Positions 40,818-48,733 of a stretch of DNA of 64,000 nucleotides are shown piece after piece. The stretch covers positions 1 through 64,000 of the forward strand of contig JAEWBB010000013.1 in assembly GCA_023391375.1 (NCBI GenBank). Direction: 5' to 3'. The first letter of the stretch is position 1. Each line of letters opens with the position of its first letter. This DNA comes from Pseudomonadota bacterium (GTDB lineage: Bacteria > Pseudomonadota > Alphaproteobacteria > Sphingomonadales > Sphingomonadaceae). The position numbers were made by a program, and so were the translations under genes. Under the pieces are notes generated by a model, which searched no databases, was not told the DNA's origin, and worked only from the letters and a program-made list of their open reading frames with translations.

Positions 40818-41699
40818 ATGACAGTCGAGGTCCTGGTCAATCCCGGTGGGGGCAGCGCGGACGAGAAGCGCCGCGAAGCGCTTTGTGCCGCGCTGTCTGC
40901 CGCCGGGATCGACGCCAAGCTGGTCGAGGTCGAGGGCGAGGACCTTGCCGACCATGCCGCCAAGGTGGCGAAGCGCGGTGACAAGCTGCTGGTCGCGGCC
41001 GGCGGCGACGGGACGATGAGCGCGGTGGCCGGGGCGCTGGCGGGCACCGACACCGCGATGGGCGTCATGCCGATGGGTACGCTCAACCACCTCGCCCGCG
41101 ACCTCGGCATTCCGTTCGACCTTGACGAGGCGGCCAAGGTGCTGGCCGCGGGCAAGACCCGGGCGATCGACCTCGCCGAACTGAACGGCCGGACCTTCGT
41201 CAACAACAGCGCGATCGGCCTCTACCCCCTGATGGTGGTCGACCGCGATACGCAGACCAAACGGCTGGGCCGGTCGAAGCGGCTGGCGATGCTGGTCGCC
41301 TCGCTCCGCACGCTGGCCAACTTCCACGACGAGCGGCTGCGGCTGCGGGTCAACGACGACAAGGAAGGCCGGCTCGACACGCCGCTGCTGTTCGTCGGCA
41401 ACAACGATTATCGCCTCGCCTTCCCCGCCGCCGGCCAGCGCGAATCGCTCGACGACGGCAAGCTGTGCGTGCTGGTGATGCGCAAGAAGGGAGCCTTCGG
41501 CCTGATTGCCGCCACTTTCCGCGCGCTGCTGGGAATCACCCGCGAAGACGACATGATCCACCTCGACGATGTCGAGCGCCTCGAGGTGATGAGTTCGCGC
41601 GCCCACCTGACCGTCAGCCTCGACGGCGAAACCTGCCGCTTCAAGCCGCCCCTCGACTACCGCATCCGGCGCGGCGCGTTGACCGTCGTCGCGCCGTAA
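40818..41699 (+). CDS. Diacylglycerol kinase catalytic-domain protein (YegS/lipid kinase family)
   Basis: A 293-residue DAGK-family lipid kinase. N-terminal VLVNPGGGSADEKR is followed by the nucleotide-binding GGDGTMSAVAGAL and GVMPMGTLNHLARDLG. The C-terminal beta domain has FVNNSAIGLYPLMV, LLFVGNNDYRL and LDGETCRF. The substrate could be diacylglycerol, sphingoid base or another lipid. Sphingolipid-containing sphingomonads make a sphingosine-type substrate conceivable, but this is speculation. Monocistronic or with the lipoproteins upstream (40-nt gap). Confidence 0.88.
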   Translation: MTVEVLVNPGGGSADEKRREALCAALSAAGIDAKLVEVEGEDLADHAAKVAKRGDKLLVAAGGDGTMSAVAGALAGTDTAMGVMPMGTLNHLARDLGIPFDLDEAAKVLAAGKTRAIDLAELNGRTFVNNSAIGLYPLMVVDRDTQTKRLGRSKRLAMLVASLRTLANFHDERLRLRVNDDKEGRLDTPLLFVGNNDYRLAFPAAGQRESLDDGKLCVLVMRKKGAFGLIAATFRALLGITREDDMIHLDDVERLEVMSSRAHLTVSLDGETCRFKPPLDYRIRRGALTVVAP

Positions 41700-41817
41700 G
41701 GGCGACGCGAACGCCGTCCCCGAAACGGTTCGTGTCCTGGCCGCCACAGGTCCCTCTACGGGTCAACTTTTTTAGGGTTTCCGTAATTTTACCGCTTGCG
41801 TCCGATTCCGGCTTTGG

Positions 41818-41833
41818 ACACTATATATAGCGT
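41818..41833 (+). promoter_or_regulatory. Putative NrdR box
   Basis: ACACTATATATAGCGT matches the NrdR consensus acaCwAtATaTwGtgt at 15 of 16 positions. NrdR represses ribonucleotide reductase genes; it usually binds two boxes about 31 bp apart, and I see only one. Confidence 0.6.
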
Positions 41834-41869
41834 TCCGGTGGGGGCCGCTCTCAATCTATTGTGATTGGG

Positions 41870-41889
41870 CTGAAGATACCTATCTTCAG
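41870..41889. promoter_or_regulatory. Perfect inverted repeat in the nrdA leader
   Basis: CTGAAGATA-CC-TATCTTCAG: 9-bp arms, 2-bp spacer. No U-tract follows. It could be a second operator for an unknown regulator; the 2-nt loop disfavours a stable RNA hairpin as its main role. Confidence 0.5.
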
Positions 41890-42043
41890 TCGGCGGACTT
41901 CTGCGTGCCCTGTGGATATCGGGGACATGCCGCAGAAAACCCCCCTTGGACGTTGAAATTCGGCTAGGGTCGGCGCAATGCCACCGAGTCGAACATTTGA
42001 GGAACAAAGTGCCGCGCAAGCGGCCGGTATACGGGGAACGGCC

Positions 42044-43921
42044 ATGGATTTTTCGAGCCAGAGCGAAGTCAATTCGGACGACGTTGCGGTCACCGAAACC
42101 AAGCGCGATTCGAAGACGATCGATGCCCGCGCGTTCGACGTGACGACCGACGAATCGCGCGATTCGAAGCTGACCGAATTCGGCAAGGAAACGCTGAAGG
42201 ACCGTTACCTGCTGCCCGGCGAGAATTTCCAGGACCTGTTCGCCCGCGTCGCCTCGGCCTATTCCGACGACCAGGACCACGCGCAGCGTATCTACGACTA
42301 TATCTCCAAGCTGTGGTTCATGCCGGCGACGCCTGTGCTGTCGAACGGCGGCACCGGCCGCGGCCTGCCGATCTCGTGCTACCTCAACAGCGTCGACGAC
42401 AGCCTCGACGGCATCGTCAACACCTGGAACGAGAATGTCTGGCTGGCGTCGAAGGGCGGCGGCATCGGCACCTATTGGGGCAGCGTGCGCGGCATCGGTG
42501 AACCGGTCGGCCTCAACGGCAAGACCAGCGGCATCATCCCGTTCGTGCGCGTCATGGACTCGCTGACGCTCGCCATCTCGCAGGGCTCGCTGCGCCGCGG
42601 GTCGGCTGCCTGCTACCTCGACGTCTCGCACCCCGAGATCGAGGAGTTCCTCGAGATCCGCAAGCCCAGCGGCGACTTCAACCGCAAGGCGCTCAACCTG
42701 CACCACGGCGTGCTGATCACCGACGAATTCATGGAAGCGGTCCGCGACGGCGCCGACTTCACCCTGCGCTCGCCCAAGGACGGCAGCGAACGCGGCAAGG
42801 TCAACGCCCGTGCCCTGTTCCAGAAGCTGGTCGAGACCCGCCTCGCCACCGGCGAGCCCTACATCGTGTTCGCCGACACGGTGAACCGCACCATGCCCAA
42901 GCATCACCGCGACCTCGGCCTCAAGGTGTCGACGTCCAACCTGTGCTCGGAAATCACCCTGCCGACCGGCAAGGACCATCTCGGCGCGATGCGCACCGCG
43001 GTGTGCTGCCTGTCCTCCTTGAACCTGGAAACCTGGGACGAATGGAACGGCGACAAGCAGTTCATCGAGGACGTCATGCGCTTCCTCGACAACGTGCTGT
43101 CGGACTACATCGCCCGCGCGCCGGACGAGATGGCGCGCGCCAAGTACAGCGCCGAGCGCGAGCGTTCGGTCGGGCTCGGGGTGATGGGCTTCCACAGCTT
43201 CCTCCAGGCGCGCGGCCTGCCGTTCGAAGGCGCCATGGCCAAGTCGTGGAACATGAAGATCTTCAAGCACATCCGCGCCCAGGTCGACGAAGCGTCGATG
43301 ATGCTGGCGCAGGAGCGCGGCCCGTGCCCCGACGCCGCCGACATGGGCGTGATGGAGCGCTTTAGCTGCAAGATGGCGATCGCGCCGACCGCGTCGATCT
43401 CGATCATCTGCGGCGGCACCTCGGCCTGCATCGAGCCGATCCCGGCCAACATCTACACCCACAAGACGCTGTCGGGTTCGTGGGCGGTGAAGAACCCCTA
43501 CCTCGAATCGATCCTCGCGGAGAAGTCGAAGAACTCGGACACCGTGTGGAACTCGATCCTCGAGCGCGGCGGTTCGGTCCAGCACCTCGACTTTCTCAGC
43601 CCTGAGGAAAAGGACTGCTTCAAGACCAGCTTCGAAATCGACCAGCGCTGGCTGCTCGAACTGGCCGGCGACCGCACGCCCTACATCGACCAGGCCCAGT
43701 CGCTGAACCTGTTCATCCCGGCCGACGTCGACAAGTGGGATCTCCTGATGCTCCACTTCCGCGCGTGGGAGCTGGGCATCAAGTCGCTCTATTACCTGCG
43801 CTCCAAGTCGGTGCAGCGCGCCGGCTTCGCGGGCGGGGTCGAGGCCGACAACACCGCCGAAGCGCCCAAGTTCGAGCTCGCCTCGACCACCGATTACGAC
43901 GAATGCTTGGCCTGCCAGTAA
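42044..43921 (+). CDS. nrdA: Ribonucleoside-diphosphate reductase class I alpha subunit
   Basis: A 625-residue catalytic subunit reducing NDPs to dNDPs. Active-site parts: SCYLNSVDDS (first redox Cys), STSNLCSEI (thiyl-radical Cys and Glu), AVCCLSSLNLETW (second redox Cys), APTASISIICG, and the radical-transfer tyrosines in SLYYLRSKSVQ. The C-terminal shuttle pair is CLACQ. It lacks the ~90-residue N-terminal ATP-cone that senses dATP in canonical NrdA, so activity-site control is probably absent. The ATG at 42044 is used. nrdB follows 830 nt later after three small membrane genes. Confidence 0.95.
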   Translation: MDFSSQSEVNSDDVAVTETKRDSKTIDARAFDVTTDESRDSKLTEFGKETLKDRYLLPGENFQDLFARVASAYSDDQDHAQRIYDYISKLWFMPATPVLSNGGTGRGLPISCYLNSVDDSLDGIVNTWNENVWLASKGGGIGTYWGSVRGIGEPVGLNGKTSGIIPFVRVMDSLTLAISQGSLRRGSAACYLDVSHPEIEEFLEIRKPSGDFNRKALNLHHGVLITDEFMEAVRDGADFTLRSPKDGSERGKVNARALFQKLVETRLATGEPYIVFADTVNRTMPKHHRDLGLKVSTSNLCSEITLPTGKDHLGAMRTAVCCLSSLNLETWDEWNGDKQFIEDVMRFLDNVLSDYIARAPDEMARAKYSAERERSVGLGVMGFHSFLQARGLPFEGAMAKSWNMKIFKHIRAQVDEASMMLAQERGPCPDAADMGVMERFSCKMAIAPTASISIICGGTSACIEPIPANIYTHKTLSGSWAVKNPYLESILAEKSKNSDTVWNSILERGGSVQHLDFLSPEEKDCFKTSFEIDQRWLLELAGDRTPYIDQAQSLNLFIPADVDKWDLLMLHFRAWELGIKSLYYLRSKSVQRAGFAGGVEADNTAEAPKFELASTTDYDECLACQ

Positions 43922-43925
43922 GCCG

Positions 43926-44117
43926 ATGACCGTCGCCCAGAAGCTCATGTTCGGCTTCGGCCTCGCGGCGCTGCTGGTCGGCGGCAACGTGCTGGCCGTG
44001 CGCAGCCAAAGCGAGACCGAGCGTTACGCCCGCCGCCTGGGCGGCATCATGCTGATGGCGCTGGGCGCCTGCCTGTCGCTGTTCGCGATCGGCCTCGCCG
44101 GCCCGCTGGAGAATTAA
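43926..44117 (+). CDS. Small two-helix membrane protein in the nrd locus
   Basis: A 63-residue protein with two hydrophobic helices (about residues 5-24 and 38-58) around a basic central loop (RSQSETERYARRLG). No family recognised. It starts 4 nt after nrdA and ends 5 nt before the PepSY-like gene, so it must be cotranscribed with both. The lack of a strong ribosome site suggests coupling to nrdA translation. Confidence 0.7.
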   Translation: MTVAQKLMFGFGLAALLVGGNVLAVRSQSETERYARRLGGIMLMALGACLSLFAIGLAGPLEN

Positions 44118-44122
44118 GGACG

Positions 44123-44620
44123 ATGATGCGCAAGGTGCACCGCTGGCTGGCCGTGATCTTCGGGATTTTCCTGCTGTGGATCAGCGCGACCGGCGTCCTC
44201 AGCCAGGTCGGCAGCCTGGTCAACAACGGCGGCTTCGAGGAGGAATCGCGCGAGAAAGGCGCCGCGCAGGCCAGGGCGATCGCCCAGGCCGTGATCCCCG
44301 CCGCCAAGGCGCACGAGGGCGAGCACGAGAACGAGGCGACCCCGGCCGACAACAAGCTCGCCGCCGCCGAGCACCCGGCCTTCACCTGCCCGGCCGACAT
44401 GACCTGCCGGCCCAAGCGCACGCCCAAGCCGGGCGAGTGGAACGTCGGCTACCTCCACCACCTCCATTCGGGGGAAGAGTTCGGACCCCTCGGCGTGGTC
44501 ATCTCGACCCTGTCCGGCCTCGCGCTCCTGTTCTTCGCCTTCTCCGGCCTGTGGATGTACATCCAGATGTACGCCCGCCGCAGCCACCGGAAGAGCCATC
44601 CGAAAAGGATTTTCTGGTGA
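44123..44620 (+). CDS. PepSY-associated transmembrane protein
   Basis: A 165-residue membrane protein. The N-terminal helix RKVHRWLAVIFGIFLLWISA resembles the first helix of PepSY-TM proteins (KIHRWLGLIFG type). A ~95-residue extracytoplasmic part contains CPADMTCRP (two Cys) and the His-rich YLHHLHSGEEFG. A second helix, LSGLALLFFAFSGLWMYI, precedes a basic tail. The His and Cys cluster suggests heme or metal binding (inference). Related proteins often accompany TonB/iron uptake, but here it lies between nrdA and nrdB. Confidence 0.75.
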   Translation: MMRKVHRWLAVIFGIFLLWISATGVLSQVGSLVNNGGFEEESREKGAAQARAIAQAVIPAAKAHEGEHENEATPADNKLAAAEHPAFTCPADMTCRPKRTPKPGEWNVGYLHHLHSGEEFGPLGVVISTLSGLALLFFAFSGLWMYIQMYARRSHRKSHPKRIFW

Positions 44621-44751
44621 GCCTGCCCATCCTCGCCGGCATCGGCGTCGTCGCCCTTGCCCTGATCGTCGTCCTCGCCTCGCGCCGCTCCGGCCCGCGC
44701 GTCACCACCATCGAAACCCGTCGCGAAGAGCGCGACGGCCAGGGAGAGTAA
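44617..44751 (+). CDS. Small single-helix membrane protein (GTG start)
   Basis: A 44-residue peptide starting with GTG at 44617, overlapping the PepSY-like gene stop by 4 nt (GTGA). One membrane helix (LPILAGIGVVALALIVVLA) is followed by a charged tail RRSGPRVTTIETRREERDG. The tight overlap and 2-nt gap to nrdB support translation. No family recognised. Together with its two upstream neighbours it forms a small membrane-protein module between nrdA and nrdB. Confidence 0.6.
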   Translation: MSLPILAGIGVVALALIVVLASRRSGPRVTTIETRREERDGQGE

Positions 44752-44753
44752 AG

Positions 44754-45815
44754 ATGTCGCTCCTCGAAGCCCGCAAGCAGTACAAGCCGTTCGAATACCC
44801 CTGGGCGTTCGAATTCTGGAAGCGGCAGCAGCAGATCCACTGGATGCCGGAGGAAGTGCCGCTGGGCGAGGACTGCCGCGACTGGGCGCAGAAGCTGTCG
44901 GACCATGAGCGCAACCTGCTGACGCAGATCTTCCGCTTCTTCACCCAGGCCGACGTCGAGGTGCAGGACTGCTACCACGAAAAATACGGCCGCGTGTTCA
45001 AGCCGACCGAGATCAAGATGATGCTCGCCGCCTTCTCCAACATGGAGACGGTGCACATCGCCGCCTACAGCCACCTGCTCGACACCATCGGCATGCCCGA
45101 GAGCGAATATGGCGCCTTCCTCCAGTACAAGGAGATGAAGGACAAGCACGACTACCTGCAGCAGTTCGGCGTCGACACCGACGAGGACATCGCCAAGACG
45201 CTGGCCATGTTCGGCGGCTTCACCGAAGGGCTGCAGCTGTTCGCCAGCTTCGCCATGCTGATGAACTTCCCGCGCTTCAACAAGATGAAGGGCATGGGCC
45301 AGATCGTCAGCTGGTCGGTCCGCGACGAGAGCCTGCACTGCGAAGGCATCACCCGCCTGTTCCACGCCTTCGTCAAGGAACGCGACTGCCTGACCAAGAA
45401 CGTCAAGGACGAGATCATCGACGCCTGCCAGAAGACGGTGCGGCTGGAGGACAACTTCATCGACCTCGCCTTCGAAATGGGCCCGGTCGAGGGCATGACG
45501 CCCAAGGCGATCAAGAAGTACATCCGCTACATCGCCGACTGGCGGCTGGGGCAGCTGGGCTTCAAGCCGATCTACATGGTCGACGAACACCCCCTCCCCT
45601 GGCTCACCCCGCTCCTCAACGGCGTCGAGCACGCCAACTTCTTCGAAACCCGCGCGACCGAATATTCCAAGGCCGCGACCAAGGGGAACTGGAACGAAGT
45701 CTGGGACAACTTCGACCGGAGGCAGAAAGCCAGGGGCGCCGCGAACGATGCGCCGGTGGAAGAGGCCGAAGCGGATGGCGGGCTGTTTGGAGATGCTGGG
45801 GTCGCGGCGGAGTAG
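44754..45815 (+). CDS. nrdB: Ribonucleoside-diphosphate reductase class I beta subunit
   Basis: A 353-residue radical-generating subunit. Metal ligands are visible: Asp67, Glu98 and His101 (ETVHIAAY), Glu158 (FTEG), Glu192 and His195 (DESLH). The radical tyrosine Tyr105 is present, so this is a conventional tyrosyl-radical (class Ia-type) enzyme rather than Ic. The acidic C-terminal tail (GLFGDAGVAAE) would dock to NrdA. It has no ATP-cone either. It starts 2 nt after a small membrane gene and is transcribed with nrdA. Confidence 0.95.
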   Translation: MSLLEARKQYKPFEYPWAFEFWKRQQQIHWMPEEVPLGEDCRDWAQKLSDHERNLLTQIFRFFTQADVEVQDCYHEKYGRVFKPTEIKMMLAAFSNMETVHIAAYSHLLDTIGMPESEYGAFLQYKEMKDKHDYLQQFGVDTDEDIAKTLAMFGGFTEGLQLFASFAMLMNFPRFNKMKGMGQIVSWSVRDESLHCEGITRLFHAFVKERDCLTKNVKDEIIDACQKTVRLEDNFIDLAFEMGPVEGMTPKAIKKYIRYIADWRLGQLGFKPIYMVDEHPLPWLTPLLNGVEHANFFETRATEYSKAATKGNWNEVWDNFDRRQKARGAANDAPVEEAEADGGLFGDAGVAAE

Positions 45816-45916
45816 CACGCTCGCAGCGGTCATCCGTAGGCATCAATGATAACGCCTTGAAGCGACTAGCAAATGGGCATTACTCTCTGGCCACAACTTC
45901 TTAAGGCTTGAGCAGA

Positions 45917-47362
45917 ATGAACCGTATCCAAATCACTGAAGATGAAGCTCTTGACCTTCTCAACGGTCATGAGAGTCATTTTCTTGACTTCAAGAGTGCC
46001 AGGATCTCGGCCGCATCACTTTCCAAATCGATTTCTGCGTTCGCAAACACCTCAGGCGGTGAGGTTTTCGTTGGCATTGAAGACCACGGAACTGCTGGAG
46101 ATCGCTGGCAGGGATTCCCCACCGAAGAAGATGCAAACGGCATCTTTCAGGCTATCGAAAAACTCGTGCCAGGTCGGCGACTCTGCAATGCAGAATTCAT
46201 CGAGTCGCCCAGTCGACAGGGGCTGGTCCTTCACCTCTTGGTTGCGAAATCGCCTGAAATCGTACCGGCGACTGATAGTATTCCTCGGATTCGCAGGAAT
46301 GCCCAGAATCTCCGTGTTGAAGGCGACGCCCTTGATCGACTGAAATACGAGAAGGGCATCGTTTCGTTCGAAGACGAATTGGTCAATGTTGACGAAAAGA
46401 CTGTAACAAACTCAGTCGAAGTCATTGAGTTTATGGTCTCTCAAGTACCGTCTGGAGAGCCCGAAAGTTGGCTATCATCGCAACAAGTACTCATCGATCA
46501 TAAGCCCACGGTCGCTGGCGTGTTGCTATTCTCCGACCTTCCGCAGGCAGCATTGCCGAAGCGCTCGGCCGTAAAAATATATCGTTATACCACGTCAGAA
46601 GAAACTCTCAGCCGTGAAATGCTCGCTAGCGACCCGATTACCATCGAAGGTCCCGTATATGACGTCATATTCGAGTCTGTTGCTGCAGTAAAAGACATCA
46701 TTGAGTCGATTAAGCGCATGACTGAAGATGGTCTTGAGGAGGTGGTTTACCCAGAGGAAACCCTGCACGAAATTATTACCAACGCCATCTTACATCGAGA
46801 CTACAGTATCGTCACCGATACACAAATCAGGATTTACGATGATAGGGTAGAAATCGAAAGCCCCGGACGCTTTCCTGGGCACGTGTCGATTGATAACTTC
46901 TTACATGAACAGTTCGCGCGAAATCCAAAGCTTGTTCGGTTAATCAATAAATTCCCGTCTCCGCCCAATAAGGACGTTGGCGAAGGGTTCAACACCGCCT
47001 TCGATGCTATGCGCCGTATTCGACTTAAAGACCCAGAAGTCCTAGAGAAGGATAATTCGGTACTTGTGGTTATACGCCACGCTCGCCTCGCTTCCCCAGC
47101 TCAGATCGTCATGGAATATCTTGAGACGCATGAGACCGTCACGAATGTCATCGGACGAGAAATCACGGGGATCCGCCGAGATGTTCAAATGAAGGACGTT
47201 CTAGTTTCCCTTCGAAATCGGGACATGATCGAGATTGTCCCTGGAACTAGAGGCCGTGCAACCGCTTGGCGAAAAAAGAGTTTGCCAGATCAACCTCAAT
47301 CGGGGGACACAGCCGTTGCTCCGCAGCCTGGCCTTTTTGACGACCCCAAGCCTGGAAGATGA
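45917..47362 (+). CDS. AlbA_2 / HATPase_c_4 domain protein, probably acquired
   Basis: A 481-residue protein with an N-terminal Schlafen AlbA_2-like domain (ESHFLDFKSA, SAFANTSGGEVFVGIED) of the kind found in RecG-like putative regulators and some defence proteins. A central GHKL-type HATPase_c_4 module follows, with LHEIITNAILHRDYS (Asn-bearing ATP-binding motif) and IESPGRFPGHVS. The C-terminal ~100 residues look like a winged helix (VTNVIGREITGIRRDVQMKDVL). Base composition is clearly lower in G+C and codon use differs from all neighbours. No integrase is adjacent. Function: nucleic-acid-linked regulator or stress/defence protein, uncertain. Confidence 0.82.
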   Translation: MNRIQITEDEALDLLNGHESHFLDFKSARISAASLSKSISAFANTSGGEVFVGIEDHGTAGDRWQGFPTEEDANGIFQAIEKLVPGRRLCNAEFIESPSRQGLVLHLLVAKSPEIVPATDSIPRIRRNAQNLRVEGDALDRLKYEKGIVSFEDELVNVDEKTVTNSVEVIEFMVSQVPSGEPESWLSSQQVLIDHKPTVAGVLLFSDLPQAALPKRSAVKIYRYTTSEETLSREMLASDPITIEGPVYDVIFESVAAVKDIIESIKRMTEDGLEEVVYPEETLHEIITNAILHRDYSIVTDTQIRIYDDRVEIESPGRFPGHVSIDNFLHEQFARNPKLVRLINKFPSPPNKDVGEGFNTAFDAMRRIRLKDPEVLEKDNSVLVVIRHARLASPAQIVMEYLETHETVTNVIGREITGIRRDVQMKDVLVSLRNRDMIEIVPGTRGRATAWRKKSLPDQPQSGDTAVAPQPGLFDDPKPGR

Positions 47363-47369
47363 TGAGGGC

Positions 47370-47392
47370 CGTCACGGAGTAAATCCGTGACG
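47370..47392 (+). terminator. Hairpin after the AlbA_2 gene
   Basis: CGTCACGGA, loop GTAAA, TCCGTGACG, starting 7 nt after the stop. No U-tract follows; a possible terminator or 3'-end stabiliser. Confidence 0.5.
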
Positions 47393-47444
47393 TCGAACGG
47401 GCTCGGCTGACGCCGACCCGCCGGCCGGGGCGATCTGGCTCTAC

Positions 47445-47484
47445 GCCTAAGCTCCCGGTTGCTTTCGCAACCGCTCCCTTAGGC
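47445..47484. terminator. Two-tier hairpin between convergent genes
   Basis: Outer arms GCCTAAG/CTTAGGC, inner arms CGGTTGC/GCAACCG around loop TTTC. It reaches the last codons of the DUF2200 gene and may terminate both convergent transcripts. Confidence 0.5.
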
Positions 47485-47826
47485 TCGGCAGACGCGCTCT
47501 AGCGCTCGCCCTTTCGCCAACTCGTCGACCAGTTTGTCGAGGATGCGGATGAGGCGCATGAGGGGGTCTTCGACTTCCTGCACCTTGACCTCGCACACGC
47601 TCCCCGTGACCTGGTCCCGCGCCGGGTTCAGCGCCGGGGCCTCGGCGAAGAAGTGCTCGAAGTCGGTGCCGGCGGCCAGCGCCGCCTCCAGCTGGACTTG
47701 CGAATAGCCGGTCAACCACCGGATCACCGCATCCACCTCTTCCCTGCTCCGCCCCTTCCGTTCCACCTTCGCGACATAGTGCGGGTAAACGCTGGCAACG
47801 CTGGTGGTGAAGATGCGGTGGGTCAT
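47479..47826 (-). CDS. DUF2200 protein
   Basis: A 115-residue soluble protein of the DUF2200 family, of unknown function. Family motifs: HRIFTTSVASVYPHYVAKVERKGR (start), VDAVIRWLTGYSQ, and a C-terminal KVQEVEDPLMRLIRILDKLVDELAKG. The ATG at 47826 gives the standard family N-terminus; longer open frames have no ribosome site. It is divergent from the excalibur gene with 81 nt between starts, and convergent with the acquired AlbA_2 gene. Confidence 0.85.
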   Translation of the reverse strand: MTHRIFTTSVASVYPHYVAKVERKGRSREEVDAVIRWLTGYSQVQLEAALAAGTDFEHFFAEAPALNPARDQVTGSVCEVKVQEVEDPLMRLIRILDKLVDELAKGRALERVCRA

Positions 47827-47907
47827 TCTGCGCACCCTGTCATCACGAACGAAGCGCGGCAATCCGGCGCTAACCGGTTCGCAATCATGCGAAGCTAGAC
47901 TCGCTAC

Positions 47908-48204
47908 ATGAGCCGCCATCGCAATAACCGCCATCGCCATCATCCTCGCCAAAGATCGTCTGGCTGGCCGGCGGCAATCGTGGTCCTCGTGGCAGGGGCG
48001 TATGCTTGGACCCAGCTACCGCCTCCGGACCTGCGATCTCCGGAAGAAATTGCGGCGGTCGAGGAGAGCGTCACTTACTCCGGCTGCAACGAAGTTCGCG
48101 CAATCGGCAAGGCACCGCTCCATCGGGGCGAGCCTGGATACCGCACCGACATGGATGGCGACGGCGACGGCCTCGCCTGCGAGCCGATCCGCTCAAGCTA
48201 CTGA
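47908..48204 (+). CDS. Excalibur-domain protein
   Basis: A 98-residue protein with a basic His/Arg-rich start, one membrane helix (about residues 20-36, WPAAIVVLVAGAYAW) and a C-terminal excalibur (extracellular calcium-binding) domain. The domain has YSGCNEVRAIGKAP and DMDGDGDGLACEP, the DxDxDGxxCE loop resembling an EF-hand, with two cysteines expected to pair. A periplasmic calcium-dependent role is a family-level inference. Confidence 0.87.
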   Translation: MSRHRNNRHRHHPRQRSSGWPAAIVVLVAGAYAWTQLPPPDLRSPEEIAAVEESVTYSGCNEVRAIGKAPLHRGEPGYRTDMDGDGDGLACEPIRSSY

Positions 48205-48375
48205 CGATAGAAATTTCGCTGTCCTACAGCCGCCTCGTCAGCGCAGGGTTTGCGGATGGAACGGGTGATCTTCCGACCGACGTGCACGCCGCTCTCGCCG
48301 CACCGTCTCCGCCCTCAAATGGGCGACAAGCATGGTGTAACCTTTGTAACCTTCCAGCAGTCCCGAGCGCGCCCG

Positions 48376-48621
48376 TCAGACCTTCCAGACGTAGTCCCGC
48401 GGGGTCCAGCCGGCGACGCTCATCACGCCCCAGGTGATGATCGCCAGCGCGACGGTCAGCGCGACGATGCCGACGATCGCGTGGCGCAGCTGGCGCTCGC
48501 GCACTTCGGCGAGGCTCAGTTGCTTGACCGCCGGCGGCGGGTTGCGGCGGATCCGGCTTCCCTTCACGCCCGGGGCGGAAAGGTCGACGGTTGCCTTGGC
48601 GGTGTTCAGCGGGGCGGCCAT
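48376..48621 (-). CDS. Small single-helix membrane protein, function unknown
   Basis: An 81-residue protein: ~45 polar N-terminal residues (KGSRIRRNPPPAVKQLSLAE), then one membrane helix AIVGIVALTVALAIITWGVM near residues 48-68 and a short tail WTPRDYVWKV. No family recognised. It is divergent from the dienelactone-hydrolase-like gene (113 nt between starts) and has no visible operon partner. Composition is like its neighbours. Confidence 0.6.
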   Translation of the reverse strand: MAAPLNTAKATVDLSAPGVKGSRIRRNPPPAVKQLSLAEVRERQLRHAIVGIVALTVALAIITWGVMSVAGWTPRDYVWKV

Positions 48622-48733
48622 GGCGCCGACCCTAGCCGCGCCAAGGTTAGCAGAGGGTTATCGCGCCGCGCGCACATGGACCCGCGGGCTGTTCCGCTCG
48701 TTCCCTTAGGCAGGATTTCAGGAGACCGCGGCC

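Larger units (their letters stand above)
41700..42043 (+). promoter_or_regulatory. Untranslated region upstream of nrdA
   Basis: This 344-nt gap holds no convincing gene. It contains a T-rich tract around 41768-41773, an NrdR-like box (41818-41833) and a 20-bp palindrome (41870-41889). It is visibly less G+C-rich between 41765 and 41880 than its surroundings, as expected for a promoter. An in-frame upstream ATG at 41978 could extend NrdA by 22 residues but lacks family support. Confidence 0.7.

Noticed and set aside
41978..42043. An upstream ATG that would lengthen NrdA by 22 residues.
   Set aside because: The extra residues (MPPSRTFEEQ...) are not an ATP-cone or other domain and no better ribosome site precedes it.
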